Positions 1 through 8,825 of a stretch of DNA of 64,000 nt are shown here, piece by piece (positions within the stretch are counted from its first letter, which is position 1; the number at the start of each line of letters is the position of its first letter). Below the pieces are notes generated by a model. That model did no database searches. It was given only the letters and a program-made list of their open reading frames with translations, and was not told the DNA's origin. The translations under genes and the position numbers were made by a program. The DNA comes from Microbacterium sp. 3J1 (lineage in GTDB: Bacteria > Actinomycetota > Actinomycetes > Actinomycetales > Microbacteriaceae), in assembly GCF_001049495.1 (NCBI RefSeq), contig NZ_CDWI01000009.1, positions 1 through 64,000 of the forward strand, in the 5' to 3' direction.

Positions 1-420
1 GCCTCCCCGTGGGGCGGAGTTCTCCCCGTTGGGCGGAGATTCGGGCCGTGGGCGTCCGCCCGTGACGGAGTTCTCCGCCCGACAGGGTGCGGGGGGTCGG
101 TCGACGGGGTGCCGTGAGGTGGATCAGTGCCTCGGGTGCGCGCCTCCCGGTGGGGCGGAGTTCTCCCCGTTGGGCGGAGCTTCGGGTCGTGGGCGTCCGC
201 CCATGTCGGAGTTCTCCGCCCGACAGGGTGCCTGGGGTCATTGGACGGAGTGCGTGAGGTGGATCAGTGCCTCGGGTGCGCGTCTCCCCGTGGGGCGGAG
301 TTCTCGCCGTTGGGCGGAGATTCGGGTCGTGGGTGTCCGCCCATGACGGAGTTCTCCGCCCGACAGGGTGCGGCGGGCATCCCGACAGGGTGCGGGGGGC
401 CGCCCGACAGGGGGCTGCGG
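1..420. repeat. Array of ~141-bp hairpin repeats (family B), three units
   Basis: Three units begin near 1, 142 and 282, so the period is about 141 bp; the third decays near 420. Each holds GGGCGGAG copies that can pair with CTCCGCCC downstream, and ends with CTCCGCCCGACAGGG. The reverse complement of this core recurs in arrays at 53322-53860 and 56045-56470. The array lies downstream of the MMPL gene stop and may continue beyond the window. No convincing gene is seen in it; open frames here are GC-driven. Confidence 0.85.
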
Positions 421-447
421 CGCGGCACACAGGCGCCGCGCCGCGGC

Positions 448-2991
448 TCAGTGCCGAGAGGTGGACTTCTCGTCGCGAGGCACGACCGTGATGGTGTCGG
501 TCCGCACGCCGGGGTGGTCGCGTTCGAGGGCGGCGCCCTCCATGTCGACGTTGGGCAGGATGCGGTCGAGCCACTTCGGCAGCCACCAGGCGGATCGGCC
601 GAGAAGGTGCATGAGCGCCGGCATGAGCAGCATCCGCACGACGAAGGCATCGAGTAGCACGCCGAAGGCGAGGCCGAAGCCGATCGAGCGGATGATGGTC
701 GACTCCGAGAAGATGAACCCGCCGAACACCGACACCATGATCAGCGCCGCCGCGACGACGACCGAGCGTCCGGCACGGAAGCCCTGAGCGACGGCATCCC
801 GAGCCGAGGATCCGTGCACGTACGCCTCGCGCATACCTGAAGCGAGGAAGAGCTGGTAGTCCATCGCGAGCCCGAAGAGGATGCCGACGAGGATCACCGG
901 CAGGAAGCTCAGGATGGGCCCGGTGCTGTGCAGCCCGATGAGGTCGGCGCCCCAGCCCCACTGGAACACCGCGACGATGAGGCCGTACGTCGCGAAGAGC
1001 GACAGCACGAACCCTCCCGTGGCGATGATCGGCACGAGAAGGGAGCGGAACACGACGATCATGATGAGCAGCGAGAGTCCGACCACGACCACGAGGTACA
1101 GCGGCAGCACGTCGGCGAGGGCCTCGGAGATGTCGATGTTCGTGGCCGCCTGACCGGCGACGCCGAGCGTGATGCCACCGTCGAGCTGCGGGAGCGCGCG
1201 GATGTCCTGCACGAGCTTCTCGGTAGAGACGCTGTTCGGCCCTTCTGCGGGCAGCACCTGGAAGGCGAGCAGCGTGTTGTCGTCGGAGGCCGCGATGGGC
1301 GCCACGGCGACGACGTCGTCCTGGTCGGCGATCTTCTGGGCGACCTCCACCTGCGTGGCGAGCAGGTCGTCGTCGCTCACCGCGTCATCGAGGGTGGCGG
1401 TGACCAGGAGCGGGCCGTTCGCACCCTCGCCGAACTGGTCGTCGACGACATGGAACGCACGGTAGCTGGTCGAGTCAGAGGGCTCGCTGGCACCGTCGGG
1501 GAGGCCGAGGCGCATCGACATCGCCGGAATGGCGATCGCCAGCAGGCCGACCACACTGACGAGCACCGTCGCGATCGCGCGGATCGTCGACATCTGCCTC
1601 ACGGGCTTGCCCGCGGCGTGCGGCTTCCCGATCGTGGCGCGCGCCTTGCGGTTGAGCAGACGGGTGCCGACGAGTCCGAGCACGGCCGGAGCCAGGGTTA
1701 TCGCCACGAGCACCGCGACGGCGACGCAGACCGCGCCGACCGTGCCCATGAGTCCGAGGAAGGGCACGCCCGTGACGTTCAGTGCGAGCAGCGCGACGAT
1801 GACCGTTGTCCCGGCGAACACGACGGCGGTGCCGGATGTGCCGGTGGCGAGACCGATGGACTCGCGAACCGGGACGCCGTTCAGCAACTGCTTGCGGTGG
1901 CGGTTGACGATGAAGAGCGAGTAGTCGATGCCGACGGCGAGTCCGAGCATGACACCGAGCACGGGAGTGACGGATGCCATGTCCACGACGCCCGAGAAGG
2001 CGAGGGATGCCGTCACGCCGACTCCGACGCCGACGACGGCGGTCACGATGGGCAGCGCGGCGCCGATGAGCGAGCCGAGCATGACGATGAGGACGATCGC
2101 GGCGAAAGCCAAGCCGATGGCCTCGCCGACGCCGAAGATCTCAGGGACGCCCTGGGCGATGTCGGTGCCGAAGTCGACCTCCACGCCGTCGATGGGAGAG
2201 GACTCGAAGTGATCGATCGTTCCCTGCTTGACCTCTTCGGAGAGCTCGAGGCGCGGGTCTTCGAACGACACGTTCACGATCGCGGTGGAGCCGTCTTCGG
2301 AGACGACGCCGATGCCGTTCGCGAGGTCGAGCAACGTGGATCCGAGCTCGGCCTGCTCGGCGTTCGCATCGAGTTCGGCCCGACCCTCGTCGATGGTCTT
2401 CTGCTGCGCCTCGAGCTGGGCGAGCTGTGCGTCGAGCGCGGCCAGCTGTGCGTCGAGAGCGGCCAGCTGCTGCGGCGGGGCGCCGGCGGCTTCGGCCTGC
2501 GCCCGTGCACCCGTCAGCTGCTCGAGGCCGGCATCCAGCTGCGCGCGGCCTGCGTCGAGCTGAGCCTGCCCGGCATCCAGCTGCGCCCGCCCGTCAGCGA
2601 GCTGCTGCTCACCGTCGGCGAGCTGCTGCGCCTGGTCGTCCTGCTGCTGCTGCGCCTCGAACGGGTCGACGACCGAGGCGACGCCGTCGAGGTCCTCGGC
2701 GCTGGACGCGAGGTCGGAGATCTCGGCCTTCTGCTCATCGGTGAAGGCGGAGCCGTCGGTCGTCCGATAGACCACGGTTCCCGTGCCGCCTGCCGTGTCG
2801 GGCAGCTTATCGGCGAGCTGGTCGGTCACCGCCCCCGACGCAGTGCCCGGGATGTCGAAGCTGTTGCTCAGCGTGCCGCCGAGCGTCAGGAAGGCGCCGA
2901 CGCCGAGGCCGAGGATCACGACCCAGGACACGATCACCGTCCACGCTCTGCGCGCGGCCAAGGAACCCAGACGGTACAGCAGTGAAGCCAA
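448..2991 (-). CDS. MMPL family (RND superfamily) transporter with coiled-coil loop
   Basis: This 847-residue integral membrane protein belongs to the MMPL branch of the RND superfamily, which exports lipids or amphiphilic compounds using the proton gradient. Residues 15-38 form the first membrane helix. Residues 112-217 are a coiled coil in the extracytoplasmic loop, with near-exact heptads such as LADGEQQ, LDAGQAQ and LDAGRAQ. A helix block at about 285-460, a second soluble region and a second helix block to about 800 give the two-fold MMPL layout. The start is TTG at 2991, chosen because AAGGAG sits six bases upstream; a nearby ATG is out of frame. It is divergent from a TetR gene with a palindrome between them, so substrate-responsive repression is likely. 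The substrate is unknown. Confidence 0.93.
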   Translation of the reverse strand: MASLLYRLGSLAARRAWTVIVSWVVILGLGVGAFLTLGGTLSNSFDIPGTASGAVTDQLADKLPDTAGGTGTVVYRTTDGSAFTDEQKAEISDLASSAEDLDGVASVVDPFEAQQQQDDQAQQLADGEQQLADGRAQLDAGQAQLDAGRAQLDAGLEQLTGARAQAEAAGAPPQQLAALDAQLAALDAQLAQLEAQQKTIDEGRAELDANAEQAELGSTLLDLANGIGVVSEDGSTAIVNVSFEDPRLELSEEVKQGTIDHFESSPIDGVEVDFGTDIAQGVPEIFGVGEAIGLAFAAIVLIVMLGSLIGAALPIVTAVVGVGVGVTASLAFSGVVDMASVTPVLGVMLGLAVGIDYSLFIVNRHRKQLLNGVPVRESIGLATGTSGTAVVFAGTTVIVALLALNVTGVPFLGLMGTVGAVCVAVAVLVAITLAPAVLGLVGTRLLNRKARATIGKPHAAGKPVRQMSTIRAIATVLVSVVGLLAIAIPAMSMRLGLPDGASEPSDSTSYRAFHVVDDQFGEGANGPLLVTATLDDAVSDDDLLATQVEVAQKIADQDDVVAVAPIAASDDNTLLAFQVLPAEGPNSVSTEKLVQDIRALPQLDGGITLGVAGQAATNIDISEALADVLPLYLVVVVGLSLLIMIVVFRSLLVPIIATGGFVLSLFATYGLIVAVFQWGWGADLIGLHSTGPILSFLPVILVGILFGLAMDYQLFLASGMREAYVHGSSARDAVAQGFRAGRSVVVAAALIMVSVFGGFIFSESTIIRSIGFGLAFGVLLDAFVVRMLLMPALMHLLGRSAWWLPKWLDRILPNVDMEGAALERDHPGVRTDTITVVPRDEKSTSRH

Positions 2992-3012
2992 GACATTCTC
3001 CTTCAGACGGAT

Positions 3013-3035
3013 AGATCATACGGTGCGTATCGTCT
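3013..3035. promoter_or_regulatory. Probable TetR operator between MMPL gene and its regulator
   Basis: Imperfect palindrome AGANNATACG-GTG-CGTATNNTCT, perfect over ATACG/CGTAT. It lies 22 bases upstream of the MMPL start and 26 upstream of the TetR start, where a local TetR repressor would control both divergent genes. The assignment is inferred from position and symmetry. Confidence 0.6.
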
Positions 3036-3060
3036 AGGGATCTGTGGTTATCCTGAACGG

Positions 3061-3630
3061 GTGGTGAATGAGCATCGAAGCGGACCCGTGCGCAGCACCG
3101 CCGCGCGTGAAGCGATCCTCGATGCGACCGCCCGCCTCTTCCACAATCAAGGCTATGACCGGCTCACGATCGAGGGCATTGCCAAAGAGGCCGGCGTAGG
3201 CAAGCAGACCATCTATCGGTGGTGGCCGTCGCGCGGCGCGCTCATCGGCGAGTGCCTGGCCGAAGGGCGCCTCATACCTGTGGACTTCGACGTCCCCGAC
3301 ACCGGTGACCTCGCCGCGGATGTGGAGACCTGGCTGCGCAGCGTGCTGTCGATCCTCGATGCTCCCGAGGGCGGGGTCCTCCTGCGCTCGCTCGTCGCCG
3401 CGGCGACCGAGGATGCCGGTGTCGGCGCACATCTCGGCGAGAGCCTGGGCGTCGAGAAGCACCTCGCGGTGCGCTTGCGCAGCGGCATCCGCGACGGCCA
3501 GCTGCCTCAGGATGCACCCGTCGAGCAGATCGGCCGGGCGATTCTCGGCGCGGTCATCGTCGAGTCCCTCGGACGCGAGCATCACGACCCGGAGTCGATC
3601 GTGCAGCTCGTCCGGTTCCTGTTCTCCTGA
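3061..3630 (+). CDS. TetR family transcriptional regulator
   Basis: A 189-residue TetR repressor. The N-terminal helix-turn-helix (residues about 14-60) carries the family signature ending in GKQTIYRWWPSRGAL; the remainder is the all-helical ligand and dimer domain (C-terminal TetR_C-like). It is transcribed away from the MMPL exporter with 69 bases between the two starts, which contain a 23-bp palindrome, so it probably represses the exporter and itself. GTG at 3061 is followed directly by a second GTG and the Shine-Dalgarno is weak, so the start could be 3064. It ends 4 bases before the convergent DUF2786 gene. Confidence 0.92.
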   Translation: MVNEHRSGPVRSTAAREAILDATARLFHNQGYDRLTIEGIAKEAGVGKQTIYRWWPSRGALIGECLAEGRLIPVDFDVPDTGDLAADVETWLRSVLSILDAPEGGVLLRSLVAAATEDAGVGAHLGESLGVEKHLAVRLRSGIRDGQLPQDAPVEQIGRAILGAVIVESLGREHHDPESIVQLVRFLFS

Positions 3631-3634
3631 CGGA

Positions 3635-4342
3635 TCATCCCGCCGACACCGGGCGCCCTCCGGTACGGGCTTCGCGGCCCGATCGATGTCCGAAGGCGAA
3701 GGACGCCGAATCCGCACCCCGCCGTCGCCGAGCGTGAGTGGTGCGCATCTCGTCGACCGCCGCATCGACTCGGTGTCGGCGCGACGCGAGGACCAGCGCC
3801 GTTCCCGTGCCGCTGTCTTCGACTGCGACGCGGCGGCTCTCGTCTATCCGGCTCATGGCCCCCGCGGCGAAGCCGCGGAGGAAGCCGCTGCGCGCCCGTC
3901 TCTTCACACCCTCTCGCTGGCCGACGTAGCGGTCTCGGTGCACGAGCCACCAGCTGCGCATCGCGACCATCGCCTGCACCTGCAGGCTGGCCGTCAGCGT
4001 CTGCACCTGCGCCACATCGGAGGAGCAGCCCACCAGCAGCAGGCCGGCGATCGGCGGGTATTCGGCGAGAACCGGTCGGACGGCGCCGAGTCCTCTCGCC
4101 ACGCCGATGCCGATCTCGCGAAGATCCTTCGCGTAGACGCCGCGGAACAGCATCCGCTCGGTCACGATCTGCTCCTGCGCATGCCCGAGAAGCCCCCGCC
4201 GTTCGTCGATCTGCGCCTGCTCGATCCCGTACTTCACGATCAGCCGCTCGGCGTGCGCGGTCAGCGCCTCGGCCTCTTCGGGCGTCGTGCTCTCGGCCTT
4301 CGCCAGCAGCTTGGCGATCAGGTCGAGTTTCGCTTCGGTCAT
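3635..4342 (-). CDS. DUF2786 domain protein
   Basis: A 235-residue protein whose first 40 residues match the DUF2786 signature (IAKLLAKAEST, then a helix rich in Glu and Ala, then a conserved KYGI). The family is of unknown function and is common in actinobacteria and phages. The middle carries a Cys at the GCSSDVAQVQ segment and a basic stretch REGVKRRARSGFLRGFAAG typical of DUF7168-like C-terminal parts. The ATG at 4342 is chosen because AAGGGGG lies six bases upstream; longer in-frame starts lack such a site. No signal peptide or membrane helix is visible. It is convergent with the TetR gene. Confidence 0.8.
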   Translation of the reverse strand: MTEAKLDLIAKLLAKAESTTPEEAEALTAHAERLIVKYGIEQAQIDERRGLLGHAQEQIVTERMLFRGVYAKDLREIGIGVARGLGAVRPVLAEYPPIAGLLLVGCSSDVAQVQTLTASLQVQAMVAMRSWWLVHRDRYVGQREGVKRRARSGFLRGFAAGAMSRIDESRRVAVEDSGTGTALVLASRRHRVDAAVDEMRTTHARRRRGADSASFAFGHRSGREARTGGRPVSAG

Positions 4343-4579
4343 GGCATCCCCCTTGGATCTGTGATGCCTCGAATCCTTCGCGGGGGTGCCTACATTCGGC
4401 GGCCTGATCTCGGCCCCTGTGCACAAAGTCGAATCAGGGCACGCCGGTGCAGAAGAGGATGCTGCAGGGTCAGCCGTGCACAGCTTCGGACGTCACCGTC
4501 GACACGCCGTGATGTCGGCGGTATTCACCGGCGTGTCGTCCGCCGGCTCCGAAGGTGTGCTCGGACGAGACGAAAAACG
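4343..4579. other. Intergenic segment without recognised gene
   Basis: Leader of the DUF2786 gene plus about 200 bases in which neither strand shows a reading frame with a plausible start and codon pattern. It presumably contains the DUF2786 promoter. The heptad repeat that follows is listed separately. Confidence 0.5.
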
Positions 4580-4652
4580 GAACCCAGGACCCAGGACCCA
4601 GGACCAAAAACAGGACCCAAGACCAATAACAGGACCCAGGACCCAGACCCGA
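4580..4652. repeat. Degenerate CCCAGGA heptanucleotide tandem repeat
   Basis: About ten imperfect copies of a 7-base unit (ACCCAGG, variants ACCAAAA and ACCAATA) on the + strand, lying just beyond the stop codon of the small ORF downstream of purL. It is A-rich compared with the surrounding DNA, and looks like a slippage-prone microsatellite. Confidence 0.85.
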
Positions 4653-4664
4653 GAAGACGCCGAC

Positions 4665-4808
4665 TCAGCCGAGCAGCAGGGTGATCACGGTCGCGCCGCC
4701 GCCACCGAGGATCAGCGCCACGATGACGGTCCAGGCGACGATCCGCATGCGACGGTTGCGCTTCTCGCCGAGGTCGCCGTAGTCCTCGCTCAGGCCGTCT
4801 CCGCTCAT
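4665..4808 (-). CDS. 47-residue single-pass membrane protein coupled to purL
   Basis: A small protein with a charged N-terminus ([20 protein letters not shown]) followed by one hydrophobic helix of about 22 residues ending at the C-terminus in VITLLLG. The ATG overlaps the purL stop as ATGA (4805-4808), the same coupling geometry used elsewhere in the window, which strongly supports translation. The N-in topology is inferred from the positive charges before the helix. No family was recognised; similar short membrane ORFs are often missed in annotation. Its role next to purine synthesis is unknown. Confidence 0.75.
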   Translation of the reverse strand: MSGDGLSEDYGDLGEKRNRRMRIVAWTVIVALILGGGGATVITLLLG

Positions 4809-7138
4809 GCGGTCACCGGCTCGGCGACGGTCGGTCCGAAGGCGGCGGGCAGCGTGGCGCGCGAGCGCTCGCGGATCTCGGCGATCGGAACCGTGAAGAC
4901 GTCCTGCACCTCGAGCTTCGCGCCCTCGCTGTCGGTCACGCCGATGCGCATGACCGGGTAGTCGCGGCCTTCGCAGAGTCCGCGGAACTTCACGTCGTCC
5001 TCGCGCGGCACGGTCACGATGACGCGTCCGGTGGACTCCGAGAACAGGGCGGATGCCGCGTCCACGCCGTCACGCTCGAGGATCTCGTTCAGCCAGACGC
5101 GCGCGCCGATGCCGAAGCGCGAGACGCCCTCGGCGAGGGCCTGCGCGAGGCCACCCTCCGACACGTCGTGCGCCGAGGAGACCAGCCACTCGTCACGGGC
5201 TGCCGACAGCAGACCCGCGAGGCGCTTCTCCCCGGGGAGGTCCACGACCGGCGGGCGTCCGCCGAGGTGCTGGTGCACGGTCTCGGCCCACGCCGACCCC
5301 GACAGCTCGGTCTTGGTCGTGCCGAGCAGGTAGATGTTCTGACCCTCGTCCTGCCACCCCGAGGGGATGCGGCGCGAGACGTCGTCGATGATGCCGAGCA
5401 CGCCCACGAGCGGGGTCGGGTGGATCGGCACGTCGCCGGTCTGGTTGTAGAACGACACGTTGCCGCCGGTGACCGGGGTGCCGAGCTCGTAGCATCCGTC
5501 GGCGAGACCGTCGACGGTCTGCCCGAACTGCCACATGACCTCGGGGTTCTCGGGGGAGCCGAAGTTCAGGCAGTCGGTGATCGCGGTGGGCACGGCGCCC
5601 GTGACGGCGACGTTGCGGTACGCCTCGGCGAGGGCGAGCTGCGCACCGGCATACGGGTCGAGCTGGCAGTAGCGGCCGTTGGCGTCGGTCGAGATCGCGA
5701 AGCCCAGGCCCGACTCCTCGTCGACGCGGATCATGCCGGCGTCGTCGGGGAACGCCAGCGCCGTGTTGCCGAGCACGTAGTAGTCGTACTGGTTGGTGAT
5801 CCAGCTCGTGTCGGCCAGGTTCGGCGAAGCGACGAGGCTCAGGAACTGCTCGCGCAGCACCTCGGGGTCGTTCGAGCGGGGCAGGTCCTCCGCAGCATCC
5901 GCCTGCAGCGCGTCGATCCACGTCGGGTATGCGACCGGGCGGTCGTAGACCGGTCCGTCGACCGCGACGGTCGAGGGGTCGACGTCGACGATGCGCTCGC
6001 CCTGCCAGTCGATGATGAGGCGTCCATCGCCGGTGACCTCGCCGAGCACCGACGTCTCGACCTCCCACTTGTCGACGACGGCCATGAACGCGTCGAGCTT
6101 CTCGGGCGCCACGATCGCCATCATGCGCTCCTGCGACTCGGACATGAGGATCTCCTCGGCCGTGAGCGAGGGATCACGCAGCAGCACGTTGTCGAGCGAG
6201 ACCTTCATGCCGCTGTTGCCGTTGGCCGCGAGCTCGCTGGTCGCGCAGGAGATGCCGGCGGCACCGAGGTCCTGGATGGCCTCGACGAGCTCGCCGCGGT
6301 ACAGCTCGAGGCAGCACTCGATGAGCACCTTCTCGGCGAACGGGTCGCCCACCTGCACGGCGGGGCGCTTGGTGGGGCCGGTGCTGTCGAACGAGTCGGA
6401 TGCCAGGATGCTGGCACCGCCGATGCCGTCGCCGCCTGTGCGAGCACCGAAGAGCACGACCTTGTTGCCGACACCGGTGGCGTTGGCGAGCTTGAGGTCT
6501 TCGTGACGCAGGACGCCGACCGCGAGGGCGTTGACGAGCGGGTTGGCCTGGTAGACGGAGTCGAAGACCGTCTCGCCGCCGATGTTCGGCAGGCCGAGGC
6601 AGTTGCCGTAGAAGCTGATGCCGCTGGTGACGCCGTGCACGACGCGGGCCGTGTCGGGGTGGTCGATCGCGCCGAAGCGCAGGGCGTCCATGACCGCGAC
6701 CGGACGGGCGCCCATCGAGATGATGTCGCGGACGATGCCGCCGACGCCGGTCGCCGCACCCTGGAACGGCTCGATGAAGCTCGGGTGGTTGTGGCTCTCG
6801 GCCTTGAAGGTGACGGCCCAGCCCTCGCCGACGTCGATGACGCCCGCGTTCTGGCCCATGCCCACCATGAGGCGTTCCTTCATCTCATCCGAGACCTTCT
6901 GGCCGAAGCGGCGCAGGTAGTTCTTCGACGACTTGTACGAGCAGTGCTCAGACCACATCACCGAGTACATGGCCAGCTCGCCCGAAGTGGGGCGGCGGCC
7001 CAGGATCTCCTTGATGCGGGCGTACTCGTCGTCCTTGAGGCCCAGCGCTGCGTACGGCTGCTCCTTCTCCGGAGTCGCGGTCGCGTTCTCGACGGAGTCG
7101 GGGACGTGCTTGTGGGCAGGTGCAGGGGCGGTGGTCAC
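4805..7138 (-). CDS. purL: Phosphoribosylformylglycinamidine synthase subunit PurL
   Basis: The FGAM synthase II subunit (777 residues) catalyses ATP-dependent amidation of FGAR to FGAM, the fourth step of purine biosynthesis, in the cytosol with PurQ and PurS. The length fits small-type PurL. Visible landmarks are EHCSYKSSK near residue 65, the AESHNHPS motif, the glycine-rich [11 protein letters not shown] segment and the second AIRS-like half with [13 protein letters not shown] at 7138 is preferred over the GTG two codons upstream because AGGAG is then correctly spaced. A likely -10 (TAGACT) lies near 7180. The gene is separated from purQ/purS in this window and is followed by a coupled small membrane ORF. 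Confidence 0.97.
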   Translation of the reverse strand: MTTAPAPAHKHVPDSVENATATPEKEQPYAALGLKDDEYARIKEILGRRPTSGELAMYSVMWSEHCSYKSSKNYLRRFGQKVSDEMKERLMVGMGQNAGVIDVGEGWAVTFKAESHNHPSFIEPFQGAATGVGGIVRDIISMGARPVAVMDALRFGAIDHPDTARVVHGVTSGISFYGNCLGLPNIGGETVFDSVYQANPLVNALAVGVLRHEDLKLANATGVGNKVVLFGARTGGDGIGGASILASDSFDSTGPTKRPAVQVGDPFAEKVLIECCLELYRGELVEAIQDLGAAGISCATSELAANGNSGMKVSLDNVLLRDPSLTAEEILMSESQERMMAIVAPEKLDAFMAVVDKWEVETSVLGEVTGDGRLIIDWQGERIVDVDPSTVAVDGPVYDRPVAYPTWIDALQADAAEDLPRSNDPEVLREQFLSLVASPNLADTSWITNQYDYYVLGNTALAFPDDAGMIRVDEESGLGFAISTDANGRYCQLDPYAGAQLALAEAYRNVAVTGAVPTAITDCLNFGSPENPEVMWQFGQTVDGLADGCYELGTPVTGGNVSFYNQTGDVPIHPTPLVGVLGIIDDVSRRIPSGWQDEGQNIYLLGTTKTELSGSAWAETVHQHLGGRPPVVDLPGEKRLAGLLSAARDEWLVSSAHDVSEGGLAQALAEGVSRFGIGARVWLNEILERDGVDAASALFSESTGRVIVTVPREDDVKFRGLCEGRDYPVMRIGVTDSEGAKLEVQDVFTVPIAEIRERSRATLPAAFGPTVAEPVTA

Positions 7139-7208
7139 GCGCACTCCTAGGGAAGGGGCCGGCGGGCGTCGTCCAGTCTACCGGGGGATGCCGGGGGCCT
7201 CGGCGCGG

Positions 7209-8150
7209 TCAGGATGAGGTGCCGAAGCGCTCGGCGAGCGTGCGTGCGGCGTCGGCCAGGGCAGGCGGCCCGACGACGGTGAAGGGCGCGTCGAAGCGGG
7301 CGATCGAGGCGAGGATGCCGACCCAGGACCACGATCCGACGGTGACGCGGCACGACCTCTCGTCGAGTGCCTCGACGGTGCCGTCGGAACCGGCCCATCT
7401 CGCGACGTCGCGCGCGGGCAGCTCGACGACGAGCTCTCCGACGCAGGGCCATCGGTCTTCGGCATCCGACCCCTTCGCGCGGGCGGCGAGGTACGTCTGC
7501 GCGTCGGCGGCCGGCAGCGGTCGTGGGGTGAAACGCGGGCCGGTCGGGATGCGCGGGGCCGTGCGATCGAGCCGGAACGTGCGCCAGTCGTCGACGTCGA
7601 GATCCCAGGCGAGCAGGTACCAGCGGCCCTCTCGGGCGACCACGGCGTGCGGCTCGGTGCGCCGCGGTGGTCTCTCGGCGGACCCGTAATCGAAGCGCAG
7701 CACCACCCTGTCGTGCACCGCGGCGCTCGCGGCCTCGAGCACGGCCGGGTCGACACGCGTCTCGTTCGACGCACCGGAGAAGCGGATGCCGTCGATCCGA
7801 TGCCGTAGTCGGGACGGCATGACCTGACGCACCGTCGCGAGTGCGCGCGCGGCCCCTTCGTCGATGTCGATGCCCGAGGCCGGAACGTTCTGCAGTGCGA
7901 CCGCGATCGCCACGGCCTGCGCGTCGTCGAAGAGTAGAGGAGGGAGCTCCGACCCTGCGGCGAGGCGGTATCCGCCGTCCGGGCCCTTGATCGCGGTGAT
8001 GCGGTACCCCAGCTCGCGCAGCCGCTCGACGTCGCGGCGCACGGTGCGAGGGGTGACGTCGAGGCGGTCGGCCAGCACGCGTCCGGGCCAATCCCGCGGC
8101 GTCTGCAGCAGCGAGAGCAGAGCGAGCATGCGCGAGGAGCTCCCTGTCAT
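7209..8150 (-). CDS. WYL-domain (YafY-type) transcriptional regulator
   Basis: A 313-residue regulator with an N-terminal DeoR-like winged helix (residues about 6-58, with LADRLDVTPRTVRRDVERL) and a WYL domain (about 135-215, seen as RWYLLAWDLDVDDWRTFRLD) that usually senses nucleotides or other small ligands, then a WCX C-terminal part. ATG at 8150 is chosen; longer in-frame starts would add residues unlike the family. It faces the VOC gene across 100 bases that contain a strong inverted repeat, so it probably regulates that gene and itself. The same WYL/VOC pairing recurs near 19146-20297. Confidence 0.9.
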   Translation of the reverse strand: MTGSSSRMLALLSLLQTPRDWPGRVLADRLDVTPRTVRRDVERLRELGYRITAIKGPDGGYRLAAGSELPPLLFDDAQAVAIAVALQNVPASGIDIDEGAARALATVRQVMPSRLRHRIDGIRFSGASNETRVDPAVLEAASAAVHDRVVLRFDYGSAERPPRRTEPHAVVAREGRWYLLAWDLDVDDWRTFRLDRTAPRIPTGPRFTPRPLPAADAQTYLAARAKGSDAEDRWPCVGELVVELPARDVARWAGSDGTVEALDERSCRVTVGSWSWVGILASIARFDAPFTVVGPPALADAARTLAERFGTSS

Positions 8151-8163
8151 GGCATCCAGTCTC

Positions 8164-8194
8164 GTAGAGGTAGCGGACCGAAGCTGACCTCTAC
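8164..8194. promoter_or_regulatory. Inverted repeat, probable WYL regulator operator
   Basis: GTAGAGGTAGC at 8164-8174 is mirrored by GCT-G-ACCTCTAC at 8183-8194 with a one-base bulge. It lies between the divergent starts of the WYL regulator and the VOC protein. The core TAGAGGT/ACCTCTA is perfect. Confidence 0.65.
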
Positions 8195-8250
8195 TGCTGT
8201 GATCGTGGTCCCACCGGCATCCGCCGCACATCGTCCGACAAGGAGACGCC

Positions 8251-8709
8251 ATGTCCATCGCCACCACTACCCACCTCAACTTCCGCGGCTCCGCCCGCCA
8301 GGCCCTCGAGTTCTACGGCTCGGTGTTCGGCGGGGAGGTGAGCCTCGCGACCTACGGCGACTTCGGGATGCCCGCCGACGTGCCCGGCGCCGACAAGGTC
8401 GTGTTCGGTCAGGTCGTCGCCGCCGACGGGTTCCGCCTCATGGCGTACGACGTTCCGGGGGTCGAGGGTCCTGCGGACGTCACCGCGGGAACGACCCGTC
8501 GGGAGAACGGGACGACCATCACCGACCGCACGTTCTTCCAGTCGCTGCGGGCCGACTCGCTCGACGAGCTCAGCCGGTACTGGGACGCTCTGTCAGACGG
8601 CGCCACCGTCGTCGAGCCCCTCGCCGCGTCGGCCTGGTCGCCCGGTTTCGGCATGCTGACCGACCAGTTCGGCGTGACCTGGGTGATGGACGTCGCGGCC
8701 GCGGGCTGA
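8251..8709 (+). CDS. VOC family protein (PhnB-like)
   Basis: A 152-residue vicinal-oxygen-chelate fold protein of the PhnB type (annotated in many genomes as 3-demethylubiquinone-9 methyltransferase-like, though the activity is unproven). The N-terminal beta-alpha-beta module shows LNFRGSARQALEFYGSVFGG, and the C-terminal module ends in WSPGFGMLTDQFGVTWVMDV, both typical. It has no signal peptide. It starts at ATG after AAGGAGA with good spacing and is divergent from a WYL regulator, which probably controls it. The substrate cannot be deduced. Confidence 0.9.
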   Translation: MSIATTTHLNFRGSARQALEFYGSVFGGEVSLATYGDFGMPADVPGADKVVFGQVVAADGFRLMAYDVPGVEGPADVTAGTTRRENGTTITDRTFFQSLRADSLDELSRYWDALSDGATVVEPLAASAWSPGFGMLTDQFGVTWVMDVAAAG

Positions 8710-8721
8710 GGTCTGAGCCGT

Positions 8722-8816
8722 CGGGCGTGCACAATTCAGCAAGAACGGGGCGGTCGGGCCGGATAAGCGCTGTCTAGGGCGCCTCGGCGCGATCCATGCT
8801 GAATCGTGCACGCCCG
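8722..8816. repeat. 20-bp inverted repeat between convergent genes
   Basis: Arms at 8722-8741 and 8797-8816 match at 19 of 20 positions (CGGGCGTGCAC, A or G, ATTCAGCA) and enclose 55 bases. It fills the gap between the convergent VOC and kinase genes. It could act as a bidirectional terminator stem, but there is no T-tract, and the arm length plus defined ends also resemble a small REP-type or MITE element. Confidence 0.8.
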
Positions 8817-8825
8817 CTCCGCGCG

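Noticed and set aside
928..2985. 685-codon frame on + strand opposite the MMPL gene
   Set aside because: Shadow of the real minus-strand gene: charged, low-complexity translation and no family match.
5168..7150. 660-codon frame opposite purL
   Set aside because: Antisense shadow of purL caused by high third-position GC.
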